Positions 51,163 through 60,797 are shown, counted from the stretch's first letter. The stretch is 64,000 nucleotides of DNA from Arenibacterium halophilum (GCF_005938225.1 NZ_VCPC01000003.1:310001-374000); one strand, 5' to 3'. The notes: generated by a model from the letters alone, not told the origin. Numbers and translations: made by a program.

Positions 51163-52599
51163 TCAGTCCTCCAGCACCCAGGTGTCCTTGGTGCCGCCGC
51201 CCTGGCTGGAATTCACCACCAGCGACCCCTCGGTCAGCGCGACACGGGTCAGCCCGCCGGGCGCGATGTTGATGCCCTGGGGCGAGACCAGAACAAAGGG
51301 CCGCAGATCGACGTGGCGCGGCGCCAGCCCCTTGTCGACAAAGATCGGCACCGTCGACAACGACAGCGTCGGCTGCGCGATATAGTTGCCGGGCCGCGCG
51401 CGCAGCTTCTCGGCAAAGGCCTCGCGCTCGGCCTTGGTGGCGGCGGGGCCGACCAGCATTCCGTAACCGCCCGATCCGTGCACCTCTTTCACGACAAGGT
51501 CGGCCAGATTGTCGAGCACGTATTTCAGCGACTCGGGTTCGCCGCAGCGCCATGTCTCGACGTTTTTCAGGATCGCCTTTTCGCCCATGTAGAATTCGAT
51601 GATGTCGGGCATGTAGGAATAGATCGCCTTGTCATCCGCGATCCCTGCGCCCGGCGCGTTGGCGATGGTGATGTTGCCCGCGCGGTAGACATCCATGATG
51701 CCGGGCACGCCCAGCATGCTTTCGGGATTGAAGGTCAGCGGATCAAGGAAATTGTCGTCGATCCGGCGATAGAGCACATCGACGCGCTTGTAGCCCTGGG
51801 TCGTGCGCATGGCGATATGGCCATCCAGCACGCGCAGATCGTGGCCTTCGACCAGTTCGGCGCCCATCTGGTCGGCCAGGAAGGAATGTTCGAAATAGGC
51901 CGAGTTATAGATGCCCGGCGTCAGCACCGCGATCGACGGTTTGGTTCCCGCCGACAGGGGCGCGCAGGCGGCCAGCGATTTGCGCAGGTTCTTGGGGTAG
52001 TCCGAAACCGGCTTGACCTTGATCTTGCTGAACAGCTCGGGGAACATCTGCAGCATCGTTTCCCGGTTTTCCAGCATGTAGGACACGCCGGACGGGGTGC
52101 GCGCATTGTCTTCGAGCACATAGAATTCGCCCTCGCCGGTGCGCACCAGATCGGTGCCGACGATATGGGTATAAACCTTGCCCGGCGGGGTGAACCCGAT
52201 CATCTGCGGCAGAAAGGCATCGTTGTTCGCAATCAGCTCGACCGGAACGCGGCCCGCGCGCAAAATTTCCTGACGGTTATAGATGTCATGGATGAAGGCG
52301 TTGATCGCGGCGACCCGCTGTTCGATGCCGCGCGCCAGTCGCGCCCATTCCTGACTGCCAAGGATGCGCGGCACCAGATCGAACGGGATCAGCCGTTCCT
52401 GCGCGTCGGCCTGCCCATAGACGTTGAAGGTGATGCCCGAGCGTCTGAAGAATGCCTCGGCCTCGCGCGATTTCTTGTCGAGCCGGTCGGCGTCCTGCTG
52501 GCTGAACCATTGGTGATAATGGGCGTAGGGCTGGCGAATATCCTCGCCTGCGCCTGTCATCTCGTCAAAAAATCGATCCGCTGTCATACTCTTGATCAT
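51163..52599 (-). CDS. Circularly permuted ATP-grasp protein
   Basis: A 478-aa putative peptide-ligase-like enzyme. Recognisable blocks are FNVYGQADAQERLIPFDLVPR, FYVLEDNARTPSGVSYMLENR, the DVLYRRIDDNFLDPLTF segment, IANAPGAGIADDKAIYSYMP and KEVHGSGGYGMLVGP. ATP-grasp enzymes of this permuted type are thought to join amino acids or peptides. ATG at 52599 (MIKSMTADRFFDEM) was chosen; an upstream in-frame start at 52668 is possible. It is the first gene of the Anbu cluster, so the promoter probably lies in the 52600-52810 gap, where a tandem repeat sits. Confidence 0.9.
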   Translation of the reverse strand: MIKSMTADRFFDEMTGAGEDIRQPYAHYHQWFSQQDADRLDKKSREAEAFFRRSGITFNVYGQADAQERLIPFDLVPRILGSQEWARLARGIEQRVAAINAFIHDIYNRQEILRAGRVPVELIANNDAFLPQMIGFTPPGKVYTHIVGTDLVRTGEGEFYVLEDNARTPSGVSYMLENRETMLQMFPELFSKIKVKPVSDYPKNLRKSLAACAPLSAGTKPSIAVLTPGIYNSAYFEHSFLADQMGAELVEGHDLRVLDGHIAMRTTQGYKRVDVLYRRIDDNFLDPLTFNPESMLGVPGIMDVYRAGNITIANAPGAGIADDKAIYSYMPDIIEFYMGEKAILKNVETWRCGEPESLKYVLDNLADLVVKEVHGSGGYGMLVGPAATKAEREAFAEKLRARPGNYIAQPTLSLSTVPIFVDKGLAPRHVDLRPFVLVSPQGINIAPGGLTRVALTEGSLVVNSSQGGGTKDTWVLED

Positions 52600-52649
52600 A
52601 GGATGATCGTGCTTCAGGACAATGGTGTTGTCACGGGCGCGCAATGGCG

Positions 52650-52680
52650 TTTGCCTGTTTTTGTGCATTTGCCTGTTTTT
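52650..52680 (+). repeat. Tandem 13-bp repeat before the ATP-grasp/Anbu cluster
   Basis: Two exact copies of TTTGCCTGTTTTT at 52650-52662 and 52668-52680, 18 bp apart, in the divergent gap between the ATP-grasp gene and the CoxG-like gene. They lie 50-80 bp before the ATP-grasp start and could bind a regulator of the minus-strand cluster. Confidence 0.55.
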
Positions 52681-52810
52681 TGAGCGTGAGGGGTAAGTTT
52701 CCCTTGCGGTAACAGGCAGTTGCAGGATGCGCGCGGCGCCGATGGCGACGGCTTGGCGTTGCGCCTTGGTTCGGCTACAAGATCCAAAGCCAGTTCAGGA
52801 GGGCCCGCAG

Positions 52811-53329
52811 ATGCAGATGAGCGACCAGCGCGAGATCAAAGCCGATCCGGCAACAGTTTACGCGGCCCTGCTGGACCCCGACATGCTGAAGCACTGCGTG
52901 CCCGGCGCGCAAGAAGTCGAAGGAAATCCGACCGATGGTTATACCGCGACGGTGGTGCAAAAAGTCGGACCGGTGAAGGCGACCTTCAAGGGTCAGGTCA
53001 CCATGTCGGACATGGTCGAGAACGAAAAGCTGACGATCACCGGCGAAGGCAAGGGCGGCGCGGCCGGCTTTGCCAAGGGCGGGGCTGTTGTCACGCTGAC
53101 GCCGACAGATGTGGGCGGCACGCTGCTGGCTTATGATGTCGAGGCCAAGGTTGGCGGCAAGCTGGCGCAGTTGGGCAGCCGCTTGATTGACGGGTTTGCC
53201 AAGAAGATGGCCGATCAGTTCTTCACCAATTTTGTGACCCAGTTGGAAGGCCCGGCCGAACCGGCCGAAGACGATGCCCCCGAAGGCGAGAAAAAGGGCT
53301 GGCTGGGCAAGATCACCGGCCGCTCCTGA
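52811..53329 (+). CDS. CoxG/SRPBCC-family protein
   Basis: A 172-aa carbon monoxide dehydrogenase subunit G (CoxG)-like protein. The SRPBCC lipid- or hydrophobe-binding fold is seen as REIKADPATVYAALLDPDML, KHCVPGAQEVEGNPTDGY and YDVEAKVGGKLAQLGSRLID, a near-standard set. The C-terminal tail (EPAEDDAPEGEKKGWLGKIT) is acidic and then basic. No CoxLMS genes are beside it, so despite the name it is probably a general SRPBCC protein. ATG at 52811 has AGGAGGGCCCGCAG upstream. Confidence 0.88.
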   Translation: MQMSDQREIKADPATVYAALLDPDMLKHCVPGAQEVEGNPTDGYTATVVQKVGPVKATFKGQVTMSDMVENEKLTITGEGKGGAAGFAKGGAVVTLTPTDVGGTLLAYDVEAKVGGKLAQLGSRLIDGFAKKMADQFFTNFVTQLEGPAEPAEDDAPEGEKKGWLGKITGRS

Positions 53330-53439
53330 CACTGCATTTGTGCGTCAGGTCACAAACGCACAGGCCCCTGTGCGTCAGTGCCGGTTTTCACGGACCCGTG
53401 ACCGCCTAGATATCGCAGGCGGCCACACCCGGGGGAACC

Positions 53440-54369
53440 ATGACCGGCATTCTTTCAATTCGCGATCTGCGAAAAACCTATGATGACGGGTTCGAGGCGC
53501 TGAAGGGTGTCTCACTCGATCTTGAAAAAGGCGAAATCCTTGCGCTGCTTGGGCCGAATGGCGCGGGCAAGACAACGCTGATTTCGGCGGTCTGCGGGCT
53601 GATCAACCCCACGGGCGGGTCGGTCAGCGTGGGCGGGCATGACATCGACACAGATTTTCGCGCGGCGCGCTCGATGATTGGGCTTGTACCGCAAGAGGTG
53701 GCGCTGGAGCCGTTTGAAACGGTCTGGAACACCGTACGCTTTTCGCGCGGGCTGTTCGGCAAGCCCCGCAACGATGCGCTGATCCAGAAAATCCTGACCC
53801 AGCTCAGCCTGTGGGACAAGAAGGACAACCAGGTCAAGGAACTGTCGGGCGGGATGAAGCGCCGGGTGCTCATTGCCAAGGCGCTGGCGCATGAACCCCG
53901 CGTGCTGTTCCTGGACGAACCCACCGCTGGCGTCGATGTGGCGTTGCGCAAGGGTATGTGGGACGTGGTGGCCGAGATGAAGGCCGATGGCGTCACCATC
54001 ATCCTGACCACCCATTACATCGAGGAAGCCGAAGCCATCGCCGACCGCATCGGTGTGATCGCCAAGGGCGAGCTGTTGCTGGTCGAGGAAAAAGCCACGC
54101 TGATGACGCGCATGGGCCGCAAGCAGCTGGAGGTTCAGTTGGATCAGCCCCTGAAGGCGATCCCCGAGGCGCTGTCGGACTATGAACTGGAACTGGCAGA
54201 AGACGGTCGAACCCTGATTTACAGCTATGACACACGAGCCGAGCGCACGGGCATCACGGCGCTGCTGAACGACATTGCGGGCGCGGGGCTGAAGTTGCGC
54301 GACGTGCAGACCCGGCAAAGCAGCCTGGAAGACATCTTTGTCAGTCTGGTCGAAGGAGAAGACGCATGA
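53440..54369 (+). CDS. ABC transporter ATP-binding protein (ABC-2 exporter type)
   Basis: A 309-aa ATPase. Walker [10 protein letters not shown], signature [16 protein letters not shown], and Walker [15 protein letters not shown] are clear; the C-terminal third (residues about 225-309) is an extension typical of ABC-2 exporters such as the drug or lipid type (YadG-like). It overlaps the permease start by four bases (ATGA). The pair is a bacterial exporter with a split ATPase/permease layout; the cargo is not visible from sequence. The 110-bp gap before it holds no gene. Confidence 0.92.
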   Translation: MTGILSIRDLRKTYDDGFEALKGVSLDLEKGEILALLGPNGAGKTTLISAVCGLINPTGGSVSVGGHDIDTDFRAARSMIGLVPQEVALEPFETVWNTVRFSRGLFGKPRNDALIQKILTQLSLWDKKDNQVKELSGGMKRRVLIAKALAHEPRVLFLDEPTAGVDVALRKGMWDVVAEMKADGVTIILTTHYIEEAEAIADRIGVIAKGELLLVEEKATLMTRMGRKQLEVQLDQPLKAIPEALSDYELELAEDGRTLIYSYDTRAERTGITALLNDIAGAGLKLRDVQTRQSSLEDIFVSLVEGEDA

Positions 54370-55127
54370 ACCTGACGGCCATAGCTTCCATCTACCGCTT
54401 TGAAATGACGCGGTTCTTCCGCACCCTGCTGCAAAGTTTCCTGTCGCCGGTGCTGTCGACCTCGCTGTATTTCGTGGTGTTTGGCGCCGCCATCGGCAGC
54501 CGCATCGACCAGGTCGAGGGCGTCAGCTATGGCGCATTTATCGTGCCGGGGCTGGTGATGCTGTCGGTGATGACGCAGGCGCTGTCGAATGCATCCTTCG
54601 GGATATACTTTCCGAAGTTCATCGGCACGATTTACGAACTGCTTACCGCGCCGGTCAGTTTTCTGGAAATCGTGATCGGCTATGTCGGGGCGGCGGCAAC
54701 CAAGGCGCTGTTCATCGGGACCGTGATCCTCATTACCTCGACCTTCTTTGTCGATCTCACCATCGCGCACCCCTTTGCGATGGTGCTGTTCCTGCTGCTG
54801 ACCTGCCTCAGCTTTGCGCTGTTCGGGTTCATCATCGGCATCTGGGCCAAGAATTTCGAACAGCTGCAACTGGTTCCGCTGTTGATCGTGACGCCGCTGG
54901 TGTTCCTTGGCGGCTCGTTCTACTCGATCTCGATGTTGCCGCCGTTCTGGCAGACGGTGACGCATTTCAACCCGGTTCTGTATCTGATTTCCGGCTTCCG
55001 CTGGTCGTTCTTCGGGGTGGCGGACGTGCCAATCGGCATCAGCCTTGCCGCGATTGCGCTGTTCACCGCGCTTTGTCTTGGCGTGATCTGGTGGATCTTC
55101 AAAACCGGTTGGCGCCTGCGCGGATAG
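54366..55127 (+). CDS. ABC-2 type permease
   Basis: A 253-aa membrane protein of the ABC-2 superfamily, with about six hydrophobic segments. Family markers are the early [39 protein letters not shown] and the late [21 protein letters not shown] block. It partners the 53440 ATPase in exporting a lipid, drug or polysaccharide, as YadH-type proteins do. Translation is coupled to the ATPase by the ATGA overlap. Confidence 0.92.
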   Translation: MNLTAIASIYRFEMTRFFRTLLQSFLSPVLSTSLYFVVFGAAIGSRIDQVEGVSYGAFIVPGLVMLSVMTQALSNASFGIYFPKFIGTIYELLTAPVSFLEIVIGYVGAAATKALFIGTVILITSTFFVDLTIAHPFAMVLFLLLTCLSFALFGFIIGIWAKNFEQLQLVPLLIVTPLVFLGGSFYSISMLPPFWQTVTHFNPVLYLISGFRWSFFGVADVPIGISLAAIALFTALCLGVIWWIFKTGWRLRG

Positions 55128-55193
55128 ACACTGCCGAAAACCTTTCGCCGCCGCACCTTGTTAACATGGCATCGGCAATCTACATCCCATGCC

Positions 55194-55991
55194 ATGATGT
55201 TGCGGCTGCCCTTCACGAAGAAAGCCCCGCTGGTGGCGGTGGTGCGTCTGCATGGCGCGATTGGGATGTCAGGGCGGTCGTCGCTAAGCGACCGGTCCCT
55301 GGCGCCGATCCTTGAAAAAGCGTTCCGTCGGGGCAAACCCGATGCAGTGGCGCTGGAAATCAATTCACCGGGCGGATCGCCCGTGCAATCTTCGTTGATC
55401 GGGGCGCGTATTCGCGCCCTGTCCGAAGAAACCAAGGTGCCGGTGATCGCCTTCGTCGAAGATGTTGCCGCCTCAGGCGGCTACTGGCTCGCCGCGTCGG
55501 CCGATGAAATCTGGGCTGACGAAAGCTCGGTCCTTGGGTCTATCGGCGTGATCTCGTCCGGGTTCGGGGCGCATGTGTTCCTGGCACGGCAGGGCATCGA
55601 ACGCCGCGTGCACACGGCGGGCAAATCGAAATCCATGCTCGATCCGTTCCGCCCTGAAAACAAGGAAGATGTGGCGCGGCTGGAACGGCTGCTGACGGGT
55701 ATCCACGACAATTTCATCGCCCATGTCCGCGCCCGCCGGGGCGACAAGCTGGACAAGAAGGAAGAGCTGTTTACCGGTGAAATCTGGCTGGCGCGCCGCG
55801 CGGCCGAACTGGGGCTGATCGAAGGTGTCGGCCACATGCGCCCCAAAATGCGCGACCGGTTTGGCGACAAGGTGAAATTCCGTCGCTATGGGCTTCGCAA
55901 ACCGTTCTGGTCGCGCTTTGGCGCGCAGGTGACGCAAGACGTGCTGGCGGGGCTAGAGGAACGCGCGGATTTCGCGCGGTTCGGCCTTTGA
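55194..55991 (+). CDS. S49 family (SppA/SohB-like) serine protease
   Basis: A 265-aa protease without the usual N-terminal membrane helix. The catalytic Ser94 lies in VEDVAASGGYWLA and the catalytic Lys is best assigned to Lys146 in GKSKSMLDPF, 52 residues later as in SppA. S49 proteases clear signal peptides and misfolded membrane proteins. ATG at 55194 (or 55197) follows the ABC-2 stop by 66 bp; the in-frame start at 55158 has no ribosome site. The next small gene begins two bases after its stop. Confidence 0.85.
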   Translation: MMLRLPFTKKAPLVAVVRLHGAIGMSGRSSLSDRSLAPILEKAFRRGKPDAVALEINSPGGSPVQSSLIGARIRALSEETKVPVIAFVEDVAASGGYWLAASADEIWADESSVLGSIGVISSGFGAHVFLARQGIERRVHTAGKSKSMLDPFRPENKEDVARLERLLTGIHDNFIAHVRARRGDKLDKKEELFTGEIWLARRAAELGLIEGVGHMRPKMRDRFGDKVKFRRYGLRKPFWSRFGAQVTQDVLAGLEERADFARFGL

Positions 55992-55992
55992 C

Positions 55993-56163
55993 GTGATACT
56001 GAAGATCGTCGTTCTTTTCCTTGTCGGTATGGGCGTCCTTGCCATGTTCGGCAAGCTGCGTATTCCCGGCGCCAAACGGCTGAGCTCGGCCCGCTGTCCG
56101 CGCTGCAACCGGTATCGGATTGGCAAAGGCCCCTGCGCTTGTGGCCATGGAGGCAAGGCATGA
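55993..56163 (+). CDS. Small membrane protein with zinc-ribbon tail
   Basis: A 56-aa protein starting with GTG at 55993 (two bases after the protease stop) and ending in an overlap with the next gene. Residues 1-19 are a hydrophobic helix (ILKIVVLFLVGMGVLAMFG); residues 35-50 contain Cys35, Cys38, Cys48 and Cys50 (CPRC...CAC), a likely zinc site. Too short for routine calling, but the coding spacing (2-bp gap and ATGA-like overlap) makes it convincing. Function unknown; a helper of the S49 protease or the antiporter is possible. Confidence 0.75.
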   Translation: MILKIVVLFLVGMGVLAMFGKLRIPGAKRLSSARCPRCNRYRIGKGPCACGHGGKA

Positions 56164-57110
56164 TGATGCCATGGGTGTTGTCGGCGCTTGGGCTGGTCAT
56201 TCTGCTACTGGCGGGCGATGCGTTGGTGCGCGGGGCGGTGAACCTTTCGTTGCGCATCGGAATTCCGGCGCTGATCGTCAGCCTGACAATCGTGGCTTTT
56301 GGAACCTCTGCGCCCGAGTTGCTGATTTCAATCAGCGCTGTTCTGGACAATGCGCCGGGCATCGCGCTGGGCAACGTTGTCGGCTCGAACACTGCGAACA
56401 TCCTGCTGGTGCTGGGTATTCCTGCGTTGTTGTCGCGGCTGCATACCAGCGAATGCAACACGCGCAAGACCTATGTGCTGATGCTTCTGGCGTCGGTTCT
56501 GTTCATCGGCCTTGCCTTCTGGGGCACCTTTACAATGGTCTCGGGCGGCATCCTGCTGGCGGCGCTGGCGCTGGTACTTGGCGACATGTTCCGCGACGCG
56601 CTGCGCCATCGGCAGGAAGGTGTCTGCGAAGGCGATGCCGACATTGAAGAGGCCGACCCGAACATGCCGGGGTGGCGCATTGCGGTGTTCCTTGTGCTGG
56701 GTCTGGTCGGGCTGCCGCTGGGCGCCAGCCTGCTGGTGGAAAACGCCACCGTGATTGCGCAGTCCTATGGTGTCAGCGAAACCGTGATCGGGCTGACGCT
56801 GGTCGCGGTCGGCACCTCGCTGCCGGAGCTTGCAACCACCGTCATGGCCGCGCTGCGTAAACAGGCCGATGTGGCGTTGGGCAACGTGATCGGGTCGAAT
56901 ATGTTCAACCTGCTCGCCATCATCGGCATTGCCAGCTTTGTCGGGCCGATCCCGGTGGACCCTGAATTTCTGACCTTCGATCTGTGGGTCATGTTGGGCG
57001 CGTCTGTGCTGATTTTCCCCTTCGTGTTCCTGAAATACGATATCGGTCGGCGATGGGGCATCGTGCTGACGTTGATCTACGTCGGCTATGTCGCGTCGAT
57101 CCTGTTTTAG
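56160..57110 (+). CDS. Calcium/sodium antiporter, CaCA family
   Basis: A 316-aa membrane protein of the YrbG type. The two homologous alpha repeats are seen as SLTIVAFGTSAPELLISISA with GNVVGSNTANILLVLGI, and GLTLVAVGTSLPELATTVMA with GNVIGSNMFNLLAIIGI; the Glu of both SxPEL motifs binds Ca2+. An inverted topology of ten helices is expected. The start is one of three tandem ATGs (56160, 56163, 56166), the first two overlapping the end of the zinc-ribbon gene. It exchanges Ca2+ for Na+ or H+ across the inner membrane. Confidence 0.93.
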   Translation: MMMPWVLSALGLVILLLAGDALVRGAVNLSLRIGIPALIVSLTIVAFGTSAPELLISISAVLDNAPGIALGNVVGSNTANILLVLGIPALLSRLHTSECNTRKTYVLMLLASVLFIGLAFWGTFTMVSGGILLAALALVLGDMFRDALRHRQEGVCEGDADIEEADPNMPGWRIAVFLVLGLVGLPLGASLLVENATVIAQSYGVSETVIGLTLVAVGTSLPELATTVMAALRKQADVALGNVIGSNMFNLLAIIGIASFVGPIPVDPEFLTFDLWVMLGASVLIFPFVFLKYDIGRRWGIVLTLIYVGYVASILF

Positions 57111-57123
57111 GATAGGGGTTGGG

Positions 57124-57909
57124 ATGACCGAGAAACGTGCACTTGTCACCGGGGCCGCACATCGTTTGGGGCGAGCCATGGCGCTGTATCTGGCTGATCG
57201 CGGGTACGATGTGGCGCTGCATTATTCCGGCTCGGAGGTCGCGGCGGAAACCCTGGCCGAGGACGTTCGCGCAAAGGGCCGGAAGGCGATGGCGCTTCAG
57301 GCCGACTTTGTCGATGAAACTCAGGTGCAGGCGCTGTTTCCGGCCGCTGTCGAGGCGCTGGGCGGGCCGATCACCTGCCTGATCAACAACGCCTCGATCT
57401 TTGAATATGACACCATTGCCAGCGCCACGCGCCACAGCTGGGACAGGCACATGGAAAGCAACCTGCGCGCGCCCTTCGTGCTGACGCAAGCCATGGCAGA
57501 ACAGGGGCTGCTGCCCGAAACCGATGAGCGCGACGAACCCCGCGCCACGGGCTGCATCGTCAACATGCTGGACCAGCGGGTGCGCAAGCTGACGCCCGAG
57601 TTTTCGACCTATACGATCGCCAAGATGGGCCTCTGGGCGCTGACGCAGACAAGCGCCCGCGCGCTGGCCCCGGCGATCCGCGTCAATGCGATTGGCCCCG
57701 GGCCCACCCTGCGCGGCGCCCGGCAGTCCGAGGCGCATTTCGCCGCCCAACGCGCCAATACGGTGCTGGAACGCGGCTCGAACCCCGAGGACATAACCGC
57801 CGCGCTGGGCTTTCTTCTGGATGCACCCTCGGTCAGTGGTCAGTTGATCTGCACTGACGGCGGGCAGCACCTTGGCTGGCAGACGCCGGATGTTCTGGGT
57901 GTGGAATAG
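57124..57909 (+). CDS. SDR family oxidoreductase, pteridine reductase-like
   Basis: A 261-aa SDR. Cofactor motif TGAAHRLGRAMALYL is at residues 9-23; this TGxxxRLG form, with Arg in the glycine-rich loop, is the mark of pteridine reductases such as FolM/PTR1. ALHYSGSEVAAETL, the NNAS turn, and YTIAKMGLWALT as active site follow. Pteridine or dihydromonapterin reduction is likely but not certain. It starts 13 bp after the antiporter stop. Downstream is a 290-bp A+T-rich gap before uvrC. Confidence 0.85.
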   Translation: MTEKRALVTGAAHRLGRAMALYLADRGYDVALHYSGSEVAAETLAEDVRAKGRKAMALQADFVDETQVQALFPAAVEALGGPITCLINNASIFEYDTIASATRHSWDRHMESNLRAPFVLTQAMAEQGLLPETDERDEPRATGCIVNMLDQRVRKLTPEFSTYTIAKMGLWALTQTSARALAPAIRVNAIGPGPTLRGARQSEAHFAAQRANTVLERGSNPEDITAALGFLLDAPSVSGQLICTDGGQHLGWQTPDVLGVE

Positions 57910-57910
57910 G

Positions 57911-58018
57911 GTGACGCAGGGAAAGTTGTGCACCGCACATATCTGCGTCACGAAAGCGTTACAAAAATCTCTGCAATTCCATAGGCTTGCGGCAGAAATA
58001 AAAAATTACCCGTAATTT
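57911..58018. promoter_or_regulatory. Nested hairpin and AT-rich palindrome between SDR gene and uvrC
   Basis: In the 290-bp gap, GTGACGCAG (57911-57919) pairs with CTGCGTCAC (57943-57951) around an inner TGTGC-ACC-GCACA (57927-57939). Further on, AAATTAC-CC-GTAATTT (58003-58018) is a perfect 16-bp palindrome in unusually A+T-rich DNA. These could be a terminator plus an operator for uvrC; a DnaA-box-like TTGTCCACA at 58113 is also present but isolated. Confidence 0.4.
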
Positions 58019-58199
58019 CAGTGGCTTGCAAAACTGACCAAATTTTAAGCAATTCATTGAGGGGCCCGTGAAACAAGGGAAATTTGCGCCTCCCGCTAAG
58101 TTATCTGCAAAGTTGTCCACAGGTTTGGTGGATTTGTTCGGCCTTGAAACTTATTCGCCAAGATTGCAGGGCGCCGCGTAGAATCATATCTGTTCCGTT

Positions 58200-60077
58200 A
58201 TGTCCGACACCTCCGAAACGCACGATTCCCCTACCGTTACCGGCTATGCCTGCATTCAGGGCTACCTGAAGACGCTCGAGCAATCGCCGGGCGTCTACCG
58301 GATGCTGGATGCGCAGGCGCGGGTGCTATACGTGGGCAAGGCGCGCAATCTGCGGGCGCGGGTGTCGAATTATGCGCGGCCCGGCCAGCATACCCCGCGG
58401 ATCGAGAGGATGATCCGCGACACCGCCTCGATGATGTTCCTGACCACGCGCACGGAAACCGAGGCGCTCTTGCTGGAACAGAACCTCATCAAGCAGCTGA
58501 AGCCCAAGTACAACGTGCTGCTGCGCGACGATAAATCCTTTCCGAATATCCTTGTTTCAAAGGATCACGCCTATCCGCAGATCAAGAAACATCGCGGCGC
58601 GAAGAAGGAAAAAGGCGCCTACTTTGGTCCCTTCGCCAGTGCGGGGGCGGTGAACCGCACGCTGAACCAGCTGCAAAAGGCGTTCCTGCTGCGCAACTGT
58701 TCGGATTCGATGTTCGAAAGCCGCACGCGGCCCTGCCTTCTGTATCAGATCAAGCGGTGCTCGGGGCCCTGCGTCGGGCTGATCGACGCCGAGGGCTATG
58801 CGCTGGCGGTGAAAGATGCCGAACGCTTCCTCTCGGGCCGGTCTACCCGTGTTCAGGAGGAGCTTGCCGCCGAGATGGCCGCCGCCTCCGAGGCGATGGA
58901 GTTCGAACGCGCCGCTGCCTTGCGCGACCGCATCCGCGCGCTGACACAGGTGCAGGGTACCCAGGGTATCAACCCCAAAACAGTAACCGAGGCCGATGTG
59001 GTCGCGCTGCACATGGACAGCGGACAGGCCTGCGTTCAGGTGTTTTTCATCCGCGCCAACCAGAACTGGGGCAACCGCGATTTCTATCCCCGGATCGGCG
59101 AGGGGATGTCGCCGGGCGAGGTGCTCGAAGCGTTTCTGGGCCAGTTCTACGACAACAAGGAACCGCCCCGGCAGATCATCCTGTCGGACGCGATCGACAA
59201 TGCCGATCTGATGGCCGAGGCGCTGTCGCAGAAGGCAGACCGCAAGGTCGAACTGGTGCTGCCCCAGCGCGGTGAAAAGGCCGAACTGGTGGCTGGCGCC
59301 CTGCGCAACGCGCGCGAATACCTGGCGCGGCGCATGTCGGAAAGCGCGACGCAAGGCAAGCTGCTGCGCGGTCTGGCCGAAGCCTTCGGGCTGGACGCCC
59401 CGCCCAACCGGATCGAGGTGTACGATAACAGCCACATCATGGGTACCAACGCGGTGGGCGGGATGATCGTCGCCGGCCCAGAGGGCTTCATGAAATCGCA
59501 ATACCGCAAGTTCAACATTCGCGGCGATGACCTGACACCGGGTGATGACTTCGGCATGATGAAAGAGGTCCTGAATCGCCGCTTCTCACGCCTGCAAAAG
59601 GAAGACCCCGATCGCGAAAAAGGCCAGTGGCCCGACCTGCTGCTGATCGACGGGGGCGCCGGGCAGGTCAGCGCGGTGGCCCAGATCATGGCGGAACACG
59701 GGGTCGAGGATATTCCCATGGTCGGCGTCGCCAAGGGCGTCGATCGTGACCACGGGAAAGAGGAATTCCACCGTCCCGGCACGCGCCCCTTCGCGCTGCG
59801 CCACAACGATCCGGTTCTGTATTTCGTACAACGCCTGCGCGACGAGGCGCATCGATTCGCCATCGGCACCCACCGCGCCAAACGCGCCAAGGCCATCGGC
59901 GCCACTCCGCTGGACGACGTACCGGGCGTCGGCGCCACCCGTAAACGCGCCTTGCTCGCGCACTTCGGCTCGGCCAAGGCGGTCAGCCGGGCCGATCTGG
60001 CTGATCTCAAGGCGGTAGACGGGATTTCCGACGCGCTGGCCGAAACGATCTATGGCTACTTTCACGAGAGCGGCTAG
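58200..60077 (+). CDS. uvrC: Excinuclease ABC subunit C
   Basis: A 625-aa nuclease subunit that makes the dual incisions in nucleotide-excision repair. The N-terminal GIY-YIG domain reads [20 protein letters not shown] with [23 protein letters not shown], the UVR motif is around residues 215-250 ([21 protein letters not shown]), the RNase H-like domain contains [20 protein letters not shown] and [13 protein letters not shown], and a helix-hairpin-helix region closes the protein ([20 protein letters not shown]). Length matches the family. ATG at 58200 opens the conserved uvrC-pgsA-moaD-moaE series. Confidence 0.97.
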   Translation: MSDTSETHDSPTVTGYACIQGYLKTLEQSPGVYRMLDAQARVLYVGKARNLRARVSNYARPGQHTPRIERMIRDTASMMFLTTRTETEALLLEQNLIKQLKPKYNVLLRDDKSFPNILVSKDHAYPQIKKHRGAKKEKGAYFGPFASAGAVNRTLNQLQKAFLLRNCSDSMFESRTRPCLLYQIKRCSGPCVGLIDAEGYALAVKDAERFLSGRSTRVQEELAAEMAAASEAMEFERAAALRDRIRALTQVQGTQGINPKTVTEADVVALHMDSGQACVQVFFIRANQNWGNRDFYPRIGEGMSPGEVLEAFLGQFYDNKEPPRQIILSDAIDNADLMAEALSQKADRKVELVLPQRGEKAELVAGALRNAREYLARRMSESATQGKLLRGLAEAFGLDAPPNRIEVYDNSHIMGTNAVGGMIVAGPEGFMKSQYRKFNIRGDDLTPGDDFGMMKEVLNRRFSRLQKEDPDREKGQWPDLLLIDGGAGQVSAVAQIMAEHGVEDIPMVGVAKGVDRDHGKEEFHRPGTRPFALRHNDPVLYFVQRLRDEAHRFAIGTHRAKRAKAIGATPLDDVPGVGATRKRALLAHFGSAKAVSRADLADLKAVDGISDALAETIYGYFHESG

Positions 60078-60128
60078 CCTTTGCCGCGCCACCTTCCCAA
60101 TACTCGAACTTCGCGCTAGGAAACGGCC

Positions 60129-60797
60129 ATGAGATGGACGCTGCCCAATATTCTGACCACGCTACGCCTTCTGGCGGCGCCGGGGCTTGCCGTGATGTTC
60201 CTGTATTTCGAACGCCCCTATGCCGATTGGTTCGCGCTGGTGCTGTTTGTCAGCGCGGCCGTCACCGACTGGTTTGATGGCTATCTGGCGCGCAGCTGGA
60301 AACAGGTCACAAAAATGGGCGCCATGCTGGATCCGATCGCCGACAAGGCGATGGTGGTGATCGCGCTGATGGTGATCGTCGGCTATTCCTCGATGTCGCC
60401 CTGGCTTGTTCTTCCAGCGACGGTCGTGCTGTTCCGCGAGGTCTTCGTCAGCGGCTTGCGCGAATACCTGGGCGATACGGCGGGCACTTTGAAGGTGACG
60501 ACGCTGGCCAAGTGGAAGACGACCGCCCAGATGACGGCCATCGCGGTGCTGTTTTCCCAAGGTATCTTCGAACATTACCTCGGTATGGCGATGTCCAAAA
60601 CGGATCAGGCCACGATCAACGACATCTTTCTTGGCGCAGTCGCGGATCCGCACGGGCTGAAGTGGAAAGCGGCTGGCGAACTCTGGGCCGGGCGCGTCGG
60701 GCTCTGGCTGCTGTGGGTGGCGGCGGCGCTGACTCTTATCACCGGGCTGGACTATTTGCGCAAAGCGCTGCCGTTCCTGCAGGAGGAGGCGCGGTGA
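60129..60797 (+). CDS. pgsA: CDP-diacylglycerol-glycerol-3-phosphate 3-phosphatidyltransferase
   Basis: A 222-aa integral membrane enzyme that makes phosphatidylglycerophosphate. The CDP-alcohol phosphotransferase motif is complete: D-G-x2-A-R in WFDGYLARSWKQ and G-x3-D-x3-D in GAMLDPIADKAM. N-terminal RWTLPNILTTLRLLAAPGLA and about four hydrophobic segments agree. It starts 51 bp after uvrC and overlaps moaD by four bases (GTGA), a common arrangement in Rhodobacterales. Confidence 0.96.
   Translation: MRWTLPNILTTLRLLAAPGLAVMFLYFERPYADWFALVLFVSAAVTDWFDGYLARSWKQVTKMGAMLDPIADKAMVVIALMVIVGYSSMSPWLVLPATVVLFREVFVSGLREYLGDTAGTLKVTTLAKWKTTAQMTAIAVLFSQGIFEHYLGMAMSKTDQATINDIFLGAVADPHGLKWKAAGELWAGRVGLWLLWVAAALTLITGLDYLRKALPFLQEEAR

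Noticed and set aside
58113..58121. DnaA-box-like TTGTCCACA
   Set aside because: Single imperfect copy without a cluster, far from typical origin genes.
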